Assembly (NCBI RefSeq): GCF_023920105.1
Contig: NZ_CP083693.1
Location: 947,001-1,011,000, forward strand
Length of the DNA: 64,000 bases
Direction of reading: 5' to 3'
From: Bartonella taylorii
Lineage (GTDB): Bacteria > Pseudomonadota > Alphaproteobacteria > Rhizobiales > Rhizobiaceae
Below are positions 49,860 through 58,998 of the stretch, one piece after another. The position numbers and the translations under genes are program-made. How positions within the stretch are numbered: the stretch's first letter is position 1; each line of letters opens with the position of its first letter. Below the pieces are notes generated by a model. It made no database searches. It saw only the letters and a program-made list of their open reading frames with translations, and was not told the origin of the DNA.

Positions 49860-50395
49860 TTCACTCTAAACAATGAATTTCTATGGAAGAGGCAGTCTTT
49901 GGTGCATTATATAGTAGTCTAAAAGCCATCAATGAAGCACTGAAAAACGCTCTCATACGTTATTTGACCAAAAAAGAAGCAAAAAATTTAAGATTCGGCA
50001 CTAAAAAGATAAGCTTAATATGGATAACAATTTTTTATGTCCCTACATCATATGAAATAATTCCAATCAGAAAGAAAAAAGTCATCTTCCATGCTCTGAT
50101 AATATTAAGACCATGTAATGTTAAAATATTAGGAATACACCCTAACACTTTGAGAATACTTAAATATAATTTTGAAAATTTACTCAACACTCTCTAAAAT
50201 TTTTAAGTTACAAAAGATAAAGGAATATTTACATACAAATGATACATATATTGTGAGTAAGCAATTGAAGAGCAGAATTTTAAAAAAATTTGAAAGTATG
50301 ATTTTAATTTAAAATGAAGATTTGTAATTCTAGTGTACAGGACTCTATTTATCATTTAGATAGCCAAACGCAAAATCTTAGTGGAAAAAAACGTT
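49860..50395. other. Gap before dnaB, mostly non-coding
   Basis: About 535 bases between the rplI terminator and dnaB. It holds the dnaB promoter and one doubtful small frame (49883-50197). Nothing else is recognisable. Confidence 0.4.
49883..50197 (+). CDS. Hypothetical protein, doubtful (104 codons)
   Basis: Open from an ATG at 49883 to a stop at 50197. I recognise no family. It is Lys/Ile-rich, has one hydrophobic stretch (ISLIWITIFYVP) and no clear Shine-Dalgarno. It lies directly after the rplI terminator. It may be a chance frame in A/T-rich DNA or the relic of a gene. Confidence 0.2.
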   Translation: MEEAVFGALYSSLKAINEALKNALIRYLTKKEAKNLRFGTKKISLIWITIFYVPTSYEIIPIRKKKVIFHALIILRPCNVKILGIHPNTLRILKYNFENLLNTL

Positions 50396-51886
50396 ATGGA
50401 AGAAAAAAGCGTTGTCAATTTCAGCTCTTCACAAAAAGAAGATCCTCCTTCATTTCAACAACTTCCGCATAATATTGAGGCTGAACAAGCGTTGCTTGGA
50501 GCAATCCTCATTAACAATGACGCACTTGATCGTGTCTCAGATTTTCTAAAACCAGAACATTTTTTTGAACCTTTGCATCAAAAAATCTATGACGTTTTGT
50601 CTTACATTATCAAAAACGGAAGGCTTGCAGAACCTCGTACTATTAAATCCTTCATTCCAGCCGAAGAAAAGATTGGAGATATCACCGTATACAATTACGT
50701 TGTGCGTTTAGCCACAGAAGCGGTGACAATCATTAATTCTGAAGACTACGGACGGGTCATATATGATCTCTTTATCCGACGCTCTTTGATTAATCTTGGA
50801 ACACAAGTTGTCAATACAGCCTTTAATGCTCCTATAGAGCTTACGCCATCTCAACAAATTGAAATTATTGAACAAAATTTGTTTGAATTAGCAGAAAAGG
50901 GAAAGTATGGAGGGGGATTTGAAAATTTCAATGAGGCTATCAAAAAAGCTGTTGACATGGCAAGTGCTGCCAAAAAGCGTTCCTCACAGTTATCAGGAAT
51001 AGCTACCCATATTAAAACACTTGATGAAAAAATGGGAGGATTACAAAAATCTGACTTAATTATTCTTGCTGGACGCCCAGGTATGGGAAAAACCGCACTT
51101 GCTACCAATATTGCCTTCAATATTGCTAATGCTTGCAATCGTGATGCTAAAATACAAGAAAATGAAGGAGGCATTGTTGGATTCTTCTCGCTGGAAATGT
51201 CATCAGAACAGCTCGCAACCCGTATTATTTCAGAACAAACAGAAGTCTCTTCTTCTGATATTCGACGTGGTAATATTTCAGAAGAACAATTTTCAAAAAT
51301 AATCCGTGCAATAAATCGTCTACAAAAAGCGCCGCTTTATATCGATCAAACAGGTGGTATATCAATCACGCAACTGGCTGCCCGTGCACGTCGTCTCAAA
51401 CGGCAACATGGTTTGGATGTCTTAATTGTTGACTATATCCAGTTAATGACAAGCAATTCAAAGCGTTCATCAGAAAATCGTGTTCAAGAAATTACGGAAA
51501 TTACCACAGGGTTAAAAGCATTAGCTAAAGAATTGAATATTCCTATTATTGCGCTTTCACAGCTTTCACGCCAAGTCGAAAATCGAACAGACAAAAGACC
51601 ACAACTTTCAGATTTACGAGAATCTGGCTCAATTGAACAAGATGCCGACATCGTACTTTTTGTCTATCGTGAAGAATATTATCTCAAAAATGAACAACCT
51701 AAAGAGGGTGTCCCTGAACATATAACATGGCAGGATGCAATGGATAAAGTTACGGGAAAAGCTGACGTTATTATCGCGAAACAACGCCATGGACCAACAG
51801 GAACCATTCATCTTGCCTTTCAGTCTGATTTCACACGTTTCAGCGATTTGGCAGACAGTAATTATCTCCCAGAACAAATTGGTTAA
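50396..51886 (+). CDS. dnaB: Replicative DNA helicase DnaB
   Basis: Hexameric fork helicase. The N-terminal domain (about 25-130, PHNIEAEQALLGAILIN) joins a RecA-like motor (about 190-480). Walker A GRPGMGKT is at 226-233, the catalytic Glu is in FFSLEMSSEQLATR, and Walker B is LIVDYIQLM. The DLRESGSIEQDADIV motif follows, and the arginine-finger hairpin is KQRHGPTGT. Length 496, normal. I choose the ATG at 50396 (MEEKSVVNF); a GTG at 50381 is in frame. From 50915 on it is copied downstream in tandem. In relatives alr lies between dnaB and radA; here a broken radA follows after five bases. Confidence 0.96.
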   Translation: MEEKSVVNFSSSQKEDPPSFQQLPHNIEAEQALLGAILINNDALDRVSDFLKPEHFFEPLHQKIYDVLSYIIKNGRLAEPRTIKSFIPAEEKIGDITVYNYVVRLATEAVTIINSEDYGRVIYDLFIRRSLINLGTQVVNTAFNAPIELTPSQQIEIIEQNLFELAEKGKYGGGFENFNEAIKKAVDMASAAKKRSSQLSGIATHIKTLDEKMGGLQKSDLIILAGRPGMGKTALATNIAFNIANACNRDAKIQENEGGIVGFFSLEMSSEQLATRIISEQTEVSSSDIRRGNISEEQFSKIIRAINRLQKAPLYIDQTGGISITQLAARARRLKRQHGLDVLIVDYIQLMTSNSKRSSENRVQEITEITTGLKALAKELNIPIIALSQLSRQVENRTDKRPQLSDLRESGSIEQDADIVLFVYREEYYLKNEQPKEGVPEHITWQDAMDKVTGKADVIIAKQRHGPTGTIHLAFQSDFTRFSDLADSNYLPEQIG

Positions 51887-52307
51887 ATCCCATGGCACGC
51901 AACCGTATTCAATTTACCTGCCAAAATTGTGGAACCATTTATTCACGTTGGGCTGGGAAATGTAGTTCCTGTGACGAATGGCGGAATCGGTACTTGTCCT
52001 ATGCAAAATGTTCGTAAGGGACGTATAGTTGCCCTTACATCTCTTTCTGGAGATCTTGAAGAGGCTCCCCGTATCCATTCTGGAATTACGGAACTTGATC
52101 GTGTTACTGAAGGAGGCTTTTGTGCGTGGATCAGTATTACTTGTTGGTGACGACCCAGGTATTGGAAAATCAACATTGCTGACACAAACAGCAGCCACCT
52201 TGTCGCGAAAAGGGCATAATCTCATTTATGTTTCAGATGAAGAAGCCGTTACACAAATCTGCCTTTGTGCACAAAGGTTTGATACTAAAAATACAGAGGT
52301 TAAACTG
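50915..52307 (+). repeat. Tandem duplication, first unit (3' dnaB + 5' radA)
   Basis: From the codons for GFENFNEAI in dnaB to the codons for TEVKL in the radA copy. It matches 52591-54017 across the dnaB-radA junction, including the dnaB stop and the short spacer. The simplest history is one tandem duplication with ends inside dnaB and radA. It leaves one whole dnaB, a radA stump, a dnaB 3' copy and one whole radA. Confidence 0.88.
51892..52307 (+). pseudogene. radA: Truncated, frameshifted radA copy
   Basis: Covers about the first 148 codons of RadA. It starts MARNRIQFTCQNCGTIYSRW with the zinc-finger Cys pairs. About 29 bases are lost after CSSCDEW relative to the intact gene, which shifts the frame. 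A later extra T (in the GGFVRG region) shifts it again. The Walker A stretch DDPGIGKSTLL is still readable in another frame. Similarity ends near 52307. It cannot make RadA. Confidence 0.9.
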
Positions 52308-52554
52308 GAAACACCGTATCTTAAGATACCGTGAAAATTTTTTCGGCCAATTGATAAAAAAGCAGCCCAAAATATAGCTTTCACGGCATTATCTACCCTG
52401 CTATTATAACTCAAACGATAAAATTGCAAAACTAAAAAAATAGTTTCTAATCCTTCTGAGTTAAGAGAAAATCCTACAAAATATAAATGATTCTTGATAC
52501 AAAAAAACTCCGGGAACCCAATACACATTTACACCAAAAAAAAGAGATAAATGA
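52308..52554. other. Duplication junction
   Basis: About 250 bases that match neither unit as far as I can see. A 14-base perfect palindrome (GTATCTTAAGATAC, 52316-52329) lies just after the point where radA similarity ends. No gene; the last part carries the Shine-Dalgarno region (AAGAGATAA) of the following ORF. Confidence 0.5.
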
Positions 52555-53568
52555 ATGACTACACTAGATAAAAAAGAAAAAGATGAAAGTGGATTTGAAA
52601 GTTTAAATGAAGCTCTCAAAAGAGTTTTCGGCATGGCAAGTGCTGCTAGAAAGCATCCCTCTCAATTATCGGGAATAGCTACCCATATTAAAACACTTGA
52701 TGAAAAAATGGGAGGATTACAAAAATCTGACTTAATTATCCTCGCTGGATGCTCTGGTATGGGAAAAACCGCACTTGCTACCAATATTGCCTTTAATATT
52801 GCTAATGCTTACAATCATGATGCAAAAACAAAGAATCCATCGCAAAAAAATGAGGGAGGTATTGTCGGTTTTTTTTCGCTGGAAATGTCATCAGAACAGC
52901 TTGCAACTCGTATTATTTCCGAACAAACAGAAGTCTCTTCTTCTGATATTCGACGTGGTAATATTTCAGAAGAACAATTTTCAAAAATAATCCGTGCAAT
53001 AAATCATCTACAAAAAGCACCACTTCATATTGATCAAACTGGGGGAATATCAATCGCGCAACTGGCAGCACGTGCGCGGCGTCTCAAGCGGCAACATGGT
53101 TTGGATGTCTTGATTATTGACTACATCCAGTTAATGACAAGCAATTCAAGGCGTTCATTTGAGAACCATACTCAAGAAATTACCATAGGTCTTAAAGCAC
53201 TAGCTAAAGAATTGAATATTCCCATTATTGCTCTTTCACAGCTTTCACACCAAATTGAAAATCGAACAGATAAACGCCCAAAACTCTTAGATTTGCGGGA
53301 ATCTGGTTCAATTGAGCAGAATGCCGATATTGTGCTTTTTGTCTATCGTGAAGAATATTATCTCAAAAATGATTTACCTAATTTTGGTCGCCCTGATGAA
53401 TATGTGAAATGGCAGGATGCAATGGACAAAGCTTTTGGGAAAGCTGACGTTATTATCGCAAAACAACGCCATGGACCAACAGGAACCATTCACCTTGCCT
53501 TTCAGTCTGATTTCACACGTTTCAGCGATTTGGCAGACAGTAATTATCTTCCAGAACAAATTGGTTAA
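52555..53568 (+). CDS. DnaB C-terminal-domain paralogue without helicase N-domain
   Basis: An intact 337-residue frame consisting only of the RecA-like motor of DnaB behind a new 12-residue start (MTTLDKKEKDES). Identity to the matching part of DnaB is about 90% by eye. Walker B (LIIDYIQLM), the catalytic-Glu segment FFSLEMSSEQLATR and the arginine-finger hairpin KQRHGPTGT are kept. Changed positions are Walker A (GCSGMGKT, residues 65-72), Arg to His at 232 (QLSHQIE), and Asp to Asn at 256 (IEQNADIV). A three-residue loss and small insertions are in frame. It lacks the domain needed for hexamer collar and DnaG contact, so normal helicase loading is unlikely. It may be unused, or it could interfere with or modulate DnaB. 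Confidence 0.75.
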   Translation: MTTLDKKEKDESGFESLNEALKRVFGMASAARKHPSQLSGIATHIKTLDEKMGGLQKSDLIILAGCSGMGKTALATNIAFNIANAYNHDAKTKNPSQKNEGGIVGFFSLEMSSEQLATRIISEQTEVSSSDIRRGNISEEQFSKIIRAINHLQKAPLHIDQTGGISIAQLAARARRLKRQHGLDVLIIDYIQLMTSNSRRSFENHTQEITIGLKALAKELNIPIIALSQLSHQIENRTDKRPKLLDLRESGSIEQNADIVLFVYREEYYLKNDLPNFGRPDEYVKWQDAMDKAFGKADVIIAKQRHGPTGTIHLAFQSDFTRFSDLADSNYLPEQIG

Positions 53569-54017
53569 ACCACTATGGCACGCAACCGTATTCAATTTAT
53601 CTGCCAAAATTGTGGAACCATTTATTCACGTTGGGCTGGGAAATGTAGTTCTTGTGGCGAATGGAATTCCCTTATCGAAGAAAATGCGAATGGTGGCATC
53701 GGTACTGGTCCTATGCAAAATGTTCGTAAGGGACGTATAGTTGCCCTTACATCTCTTTCTGGAGATCTTGAAGATGCTCCCCGTATCCATTCTGGCATTG
53801 CTGAACTTGATCGTGTCACCGGAGGAGGCTTTGTGCGTGGATCAGCATTACTTGTTGGTGGCGACCCAGGTATTGGAAAATCAACATTGCTGACCCAAAC
53901 AGCAGCGGCCTTATCGCGAAAAGGACATCACGTCATCTATGTTTCAGGTGAAGAAGCTATCGCACAAATCTGCCTCCGTGCACAAAGGCTTGGAGCAGCC
54001 AATACAGAAGTTAAACT
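52591..54017 (+). repeat. Tandem duplication, second unit (3' dnaB + 5' radA)
   Basis: Partner of 50915-52307. Here the radA half continues into the complete gene, and the dnaB half begins abruptly behind the junction. Confidence 0.88.
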
Positions 54018-54969
54018 CGCCGCTGAAACTAATGTTGAAGATATCCTTGCAACTTTAAGCGAACATAAAAAACTTGATATGGTTATCATCGATTCTATTC
54101 AAACCCTATGGTCAGATGCTGCTGATTCAGCACCTGGTACCGTCACACAAGTGCGCATTGGTGCTCAAGCAATGATTCGCTTTGCCAAAAAAACAGGAAC
54201 AGCTGTTGTTCTTGTAGGCCATGTGACAAAAGATGGACAGATTGCTGGTCCACGGGTTGTCGAACATATGGTTGATGCTGTTCTTTATTTTGAAGGTGAA
54301 GGTGGACATCATTATCGAATCCTTAGAACTGTAAAAAACCGCTTCGGGCCAACGGATGAAATTGGTGTTTTTGAAATGTCCGATAAAGGATTACGGGAGG
54401 TCATCAATCCATCTGAACTGTTTTTGGGTGAACGAAATGAAAAAGCTCCAGGAGCTGCTGTTTTTGCAGGAATGGAAGGGACACGCCCGATACTAGTAGA
54501 AATTCAAGCACTTGTTGCTCCCTCTTCACTTGGAACACCACGACGTGCTGTTGTAGGATGGGATGGAAATCGCCTTTCAATGATTCTTGCTGTTCTAGAG
54601 GCCCATTGCGGCGTTCGCTTTGGACAACACGATGTCTATCTTAACGTTGCAGGTGGATATCGCATATCAGAGCCAGCAGCTGATTTAGCTGTTGCAGCAG
54701 CCTTGGTATCCTCTCTCGCAAATATTCCTCTCCCAACGAATTGTGTCTATTTTGGTGAAATCAGCCTTTCAGGAGCTATCCGCGCTGTTGCTCATTCAAC
54801 ACAGCGCATCAATGAAGCAAAAAAACTTGGCTTTCAAGGAGCTGTTCAACCTACTACAACGACAAAAATGGTGAAATCACTAAATTTTCAACGAAAAACA
54901 GTCTCCGACCTTCCTGAGCTGGTTGCCGCTATTACCGCAGGTAAAAGATGGTCTGCACCACACACATGA
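53575..54969 (+). CDS. radA: DNA repair protein RadA
   Basis: RecA-like ATPase that promotes branch migration in recombination repair. Domains in order: a four-Cys zinc finger (CQNC ... CSSC, residues 10-27), the ATPase with GGDPGIGKSTLL near residue 95, the RadA-specific KNRFGPTDEIGVFEM, and the Lon-protease-like C-terminal domain (PAADLAVAAALVSS). 464 residues, full length. It directly follows the DnaB paralogue (six-base spacer). Confidence 0.96.
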   Translation: MARNRIQFICQNCGTIYSRWAGKCSSCGEWNSLIEENANGGIGTGPMQNVRKGRIVALTSLSGDLEDAPRIHSGIAELDRVTGGGFVRGSALLVGGDPGIGKSTLLTQTAAALSRKGHHVIYVSGEEAIAQICLRAQRLGAANTEVKLAAETNVEDILATLSEHKKLDMVIIDSIQTLWSDAADSAPGTVTQVRIGAQAMIRFAKKTGTAVVLVGHVTKDGQIAGPRVVEHMVDAVLYFEGEGGHHYRILRTVKNRFGPTDEIGVFEMSDKGLREVINPSELFLGERNEKAPGAAVFAGMEGTRPILVEIQALVAPSSLGTPRRAVVGWDGNRLSMILAVLEAHCGVRFGQHDVYLNVAGGYRISEPAADLAVAAALVSSLANIPLPTNCVYFGEISLSGAIRAVAHSTQRINEAKKLGFQGAVQPTTTTKMVKSLNFQRKTVSDLPELVAAITAGKRWSAPHT

Positions 54970-55090
54970 TAATATAGAAAAAACTCTACAAAATATAAAA
55001 TCCCTGCTATAAGAACAGAAAATAGCATAACCAGAAATGCATTTGTATATAACTTAAAAGAACACAACTTTATGTATAAGGAACAAACAA

Positions 55091-55633
55091 ATGATCATAA
55101 CAGTCCTTGATGGAATTGTCGTAGCTGTCATCCTGTTCTCCGCTTTTCTCGCTATGCTCCGAGGGTTTTCACGCGAAGTGCTTTCGTTGGCTTCTTGGGC
55201 GATCGCAGCTGTTGCTACACTGTTTTTATTCAAACCTGTCTTGCCCTTCTTTGAGCAATATCTCTCTAATAAAATGATTGCGTTGATTACAACATTGGTT
55301 ATGATTTTTATTATTGTTCTCATTATTACTTCAATCATTACAATGAAGATCTCTGATTTTATTATTGATAGTCGAATTGGCATCCTAGACCGTACTATCG
55401 GTTTTGTTTTTGGAGCACTCCGCGGTTTATTTATCATGGTTATCGGTATGCTCCTTATTAATGCGCTTATTAAACCTGAGAACCAAGCTCATTGGTTAAA
55501 AAATGCAACAACAAAACCCATCTTAGATTCATTAGGACAAAAAGTTTGGGAAATACTCCCCAAAGATCTCGATATTGTTCTCGAAAAGGCAGAAAAAATT
55601 TTTAAAGGAGACGATACTAATATACAAAAATAA
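55091..55633 (+). CDS. cvpA: CvpA-family membrane protein
   Basis: Inner-membrane protein of 180 residues with four hydrophobic segments. The family hallmark RGFSREVLSLASWAIAAV is near residue 25, and GFVFGALRGLFIMVIGMLL follows later. In E. coli CvpA is linked to colicin V production and bile or envelope stress; the function here is unproven. As in many proteobacteria it precedes purF. Spacing is 118 bases, so cotranscription is likely but not certain. Confidence 0.88.
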   Translation: MIITVLDGIVVAVILFSAFLAMLRGFSREVLSLASWAIAAVATLFLFKPVLPFFEQYLSNKMIALITTLVMIFIIVLIITSIITMKISDFIIDSRIGILDRTIGFVFGALRGLFIMVIGMLLINALIKPENQAHWLKNATTKPILDSLGQKVWEILPKDLDIVLEKAEKIFKGDDTNIQK

Positions 55634-55751
55634 ATACCCTCATGAAGAGGTGATTTGGCAAAATGGGGAAGAGTTTGTCATGGACAAAAAGTTTCAAATA
55701 ATATGGGAAGTATGATATAATCATTCTTCATATCACAACTGAAAGAATATA

Positions 55752-57242
55752 ATGATAAAAAGCGACATTTCCTGTCAGGATTTTTCATTGGATGACGATA
55801 CCCTACATGAGGAATGTGGAGTTTTTGGTATTCTTGGTCATGAAGATGCGGCAACGTTAACAGCTCTCGGACTCCATGCACTTCAGCATCGTGGGCAAGA
55901 AGCAGCTGGTATTGTTTCTTACCACAACAAAATGTTTCATCAAGAAAAACATCTAGGTCTTGTTGGTGATCACTATACAAACCCTGCAACACTTGCCCGT
56001 TTACCGGGAAATCGTGCTATCGGACACACCCGTTATTCAACAACTGGAGAAATAGCATTACGCAACGTTCAGCCTCTTTTTGCTGAATTAAAAGTTGGAG
56101 GTATTGCTATTGCCCATAATGGCAATCTCACCAATGGTCTTACACTACGCCGCAAACTCATTGCCTCGGGTGCCATCTGTCAATCGACATCAGATTCAGA
56201 AGTTTTTCTTCATCTTATTGCCCGTTCACCTTATGAATCGTCATCTGATCGTTTTGTCGATGCTATTCGGCAAGTGGAAGGTGGATATGCCATGTTGGCG
56301 CTCACACGCACTAAGCTCATTGCAGCGCGAGATCCAACAGGAATTCGACCTCTCGTGATGGGTGAGCTTGATGGTAAACCAATCTTTTGTTCCGAAACCT
56401 GTGCACTTGATATTATTGGAGCAAAATATGTCCGCGATGTTAAAAATGGCGAAATTATCATATGTGAAATACAAAAAAATGGGGAAATTACTAAAAAAAT
56501 TATAGAACCAGAGAATGAAAAACCTGAAAGACTGTGCCTTTTTGAATATGTCTATTTTGCACGTCCTGATTCAATTGTTGGAGGGCGTAGTGTTTACACG
56601 GTCCGTAAAAATATGGGAATCTATTTGGCGCAAGAAGCTCCTTGTGAAGGTGATGTTGTAGTTCCCGTTCCTGATGGCGGAACACCTGCTGCAATTGGCT
56701 ATGCACAAAAAATTGGAATTCCCTTTGAGCTTGGTATTATTCGTAATCACTATGTTGGCCGCACTTTTATTGAACCAACACAACAAATTCGTGCTTTTGG
56801 AGTAAAATTAAAGCACTCTGCAAATCGTTCTGTCATAAAAGGAAAACGTGTTATTCTGGTTGATGACTCTATTGTCCGTGGAACAACGTCCCTCAAAATT
56901 GTGCGAATGCTCCGTGATGCAGGAGCAAAAGAAGTTCATATGCGCATTTCTAGCCCTATGATTTTCTATCCCGATTTTTATGGCATTGATACACCTAAAG
57001 TTGAAAGTCTATTGGCTAATCAATACCCAGATTTAAAATCCATGTGCAATTTTGTCGGAGCTGATTCATTAGAATTTCTTTCAACGGATGGTCTGTATCT
57101 TGCTGTAGCAGGAGAAAAACGAAATAATGCTGATCCACAATTTACTGACCATTATTTTACTGGACAATACCCTACACATCTGGTTGATCAAGAAAGTATC
57201 CCCAAAATTCATCAATCATCTGTCCTTAAAACAAGAGATTAA
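55752..57242 (+). CDS. purF: Amidophosphoribosyltransferase
   Basis: First committed step of purine synthesis: PRPP plus glutamine to phosphoribosylamine. The N-terminal nucleophile is Cys22 in HEECGVFGI, so a propeptide of 21 residues would be removed. The PRPP loop is VDDSIVRGTTS, and VPVPDGGTPAAIGYAQ is conserved. 496 residues. The stop overlaps the next ATG. Confidence 0.96.
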   Translation: MIKSDISCQDFSLDDDTLHEECGVFGILGHEDAATLTALGLHALQHRGQEAAGIVSYHNKMFHQEKHLGLVGDHYTNPATLARLPGNRAIGHTRYSTTGEIALRNVQPLFAELKVGGIAIAHNGNLTNGLTLRRKLIASGAICQSTSDSEVFLHLIARSPYESSSDRFVDAIRQVEGGYAMLALTRTKLIAARDPTGIRPLVMGELDGKPIFCSETCALDIIGAKYVRDVKNGEIIICEIQKNGEITKKIIEPENEKPERLCLFEYVYFARPDSIVGGRSVYTVRKNMGIYLAQEAPCEGDVVVPVPDGGTPAAIGYAQKIGIPFELGIIRNHYVGRTFIEPTQQIRAFGVKLKHSANRSVIKGKRVILVDDSIVRGTTSLKIVRMLRDAGAKEVHMRISSPMIFYPDFYGIDTPKVESLLANQYPDLKSMCNFVGADSLEFLSTDGLYLAVAGEKRNNADPQFTDHYFTGQYPTHLVDQESIPKIHQSSVLKTRD

Positions 57243-57994
57243 TGATGATAAAATTTGATTTTAGTCTCTCTGGTCGTGTTGCACTTGTTACCGGTGCTTC
57301 AAGAGGTATTGGCTACCATTTAGCATTAGAACTCGCAACACGTGGTGCTCACATTATTGCCCTAGCACGCACAGCGAGTGGACTCACTGAACTTGATAAT
57401 AAAATCCGAGAAAAAGGTGCTTGTGCAACACTTATCCCACTCGACTTACATCATATGGAAAACATTGATACTCTTAGCGTTTCTATTTCTAAGCGCTGGA
57501 AAAAACTCGATATTATGGTCGCAAGTGCAGGAATTCTTGGAACGCTCTCACCAATAGCACATATCGAAAATATGGTATTTGAAGATGTTTTTCAAATAAA
57601 TCTCATTAGCCAATGGCGCTTAATGAAAGCCATGGAACCTTTATTGCGTAAATCTAATGCTGGACGAGCGATTCTACTATCTTCAAGCGTTGCTCATGTT
57701 GCACGCGCTTTCTGGGGACCTTATGCAGCCTCTAAAGCTGCTTTAGAAATTATTGCTCGTTGTTGGGCAGAAGAACTAAAGCAAACCCCTATAAAAATTA
57801 ATTGTGTTGATCCCGGCGCAACACGTACTGCCATGCGTGCACAAGCCATGCCTGGTGAAGATCCTCAAACTCTCCCTTCACCACAAGACGTTGCAACAAA
57901 GATAGTCCATTTATCATCGCCTGATTTAAAAGAGACAGGAAGACTATTTAATGTCCGTAAAAATCGGTTTATGGATTATCATGTACCTTATTAA
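57242..57994 (+). CDS. Short-chain dehydrogenase/reductase
   Basis: NAD(P)-dependent oxidoreductase of the classical SDR type, 250 residues. Cofactor motif TGASRGIGYHLA, ASAGILG in place of NNAG, and the catalytic Ser-Tyr-Lys in LLSSSVAHVA and YAASKAALE. The substrate is unknown. The start overlaps the purF stop (TAATG), so it is coupled to purF; in Rhizobiales an SDR gene often follows purF. Confidence 0.85.
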   Translation: MMIKFDFSLSGRVALVTGASRGIGYHLALELATRGAHIIALARTASGLTELDNKIREKGACATLIPLDLHHMENIDTLSVSISKRWKKLDIMVASAGILGTLSPIAHIENMVFEDVFQINLISQWRLMKAMEPLLRKSNAGRAILLSSSVAHVARAFWGPYAASKAALEIIARCWAEELKQTPIKINCVDPGATRTAMRAQAMPGEDPQTLPSPQDVATKIVHLSSPDLKETGRLFNVRKNRFMDYHVPY

Positions 57995-58150
57995 GTTAAC
58001 CTATTGATTTATAATAACAATTTATCATTTTGTGATTTGAATAAAAACTCCGAATACAGTAATTTTTTTATATCAAACCCTTTTATGATGAATCAGAAAA
58101 AAGCTCTTGCATATCTTCTGTTATCTTTTTCAAAAATAAAATATAAAGCT

Positions 58151-58990
58151 TTATGATTCTTTGATCGTTTTAACACTGGTCTTTTTTTCTTCCAAAGCAG
58201 CCCGTTTATTATAAGCTACAAAACTACAGGGGAGAAAAATCATATAGCTAACAGCTGTAATCAATAAAGTGTGCCATGTGTAAGTTGCAAGAAAACCTAC
58301 GTAAATAACAATGCCCAATATGCACGGTACAACGATATCGCGCCTCAAACTTTGATCAATTGTTTTTGCATTCCATACCGGTAAACGACTAACCAATAGA
58401 AAAGCAATAATAACAGTATAAAGGCTAAAAAATAATGCCCAGCTCCAACTCGGCATCAAACCAAGAGCTCCTAAATACATAGGCAATAAAAGTAATAACG
58501 CCCCTGCTGGTGCAGGAACGCCAATAAAATAATTTTCCTGCCATTTTGGTATATCCGCGTTATCCAACATCACATTAAAACGTGCTAATCGCAAACAACA
58601 AGCAACACAATAGACAAGTGCTGCTACCCAACCTACCTGGTGAGCTTGAGTCAAAATAAAGGAGTAAACAATAAGCGCTGGAGCAACACCAAAATTAACC
58701 ACATCAGCAAGAGAATCCATCTGCGCCCCAAAAGATGAACTCCCATCCATCAAGCGAGCAATACGACCATCAGCACCATCTAGGACTGCTGCTAAAAGCA
58801 CCATTAAAATAGCAGCCTCATAGCGATGCTCAAAAGCCAAACGAATACTGCTCATCCCTGCGCAAATCGCCAAAACAGTGATAATATTAGGAATGACATA
58901 TCGCATGGGTGTAGGTGAACGCCACCGATTTGCAATATCATCATGCTGTCCCTCAGGATTAAATGAAGAAAATAGTGAAAAAAATTTCAT
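58151..58990 (-). CDS. pssA: CDP-diacylglycerol-serine O-phosphatidyltransferase
   Basis: Makes phosphatidylserine, the precursor of phosphatidylethanolamine. The CDP-alcohol phosphotransferase signature reads DGADGRIARLMDGSSSFGAQ with MDSLAD next. It has about eight hydrophobic segments and 279 residues, a type II enzyme. It follows psd by eight bases, so the two steps of PE synthesis are in one operon. Confidence 0.94.
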   Translation of the reverse strand: MKFFSLFSSFNPEGQHDDIANRWRSPTPMRYVIPNIITVLAICAGMSSIRLAFEHRYEAAILMVLLAAVLDGADGRIARLMDGSSSFGAQMDSLADVVNFGVAPALIVYSFILTQAHQVGWVAALVYCVACCLRLARFNVMLDNADIPKWQENYFIGVPAPAGALLLLLPMYLGALGLMPSWSWALFFSLYTVIIAFLLVSRLPVWNAKTIDQSLRRDIVVPCILGIVIYVGFLATYTWHTLLITAVSYMIFLPCSFVAYNKRAALEEKKTSVKTIKES

Positions 58991-58998
58991 TTTCTGTC

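Noticed and set aside
52029..52334. 102-codon frame with a Walker A motif
   Set aside because: It is the frameshifted inside of the radA copy; the first third has no similarity and there is no start context.
50396..53568. Intein or group I intron in dnaB as explanation for the split pattern
   Set aside because: DnaB at 50396 is continuous and complete, and the inserted part is radA plus a second dnaB, which is a duplication and not an intervening element.
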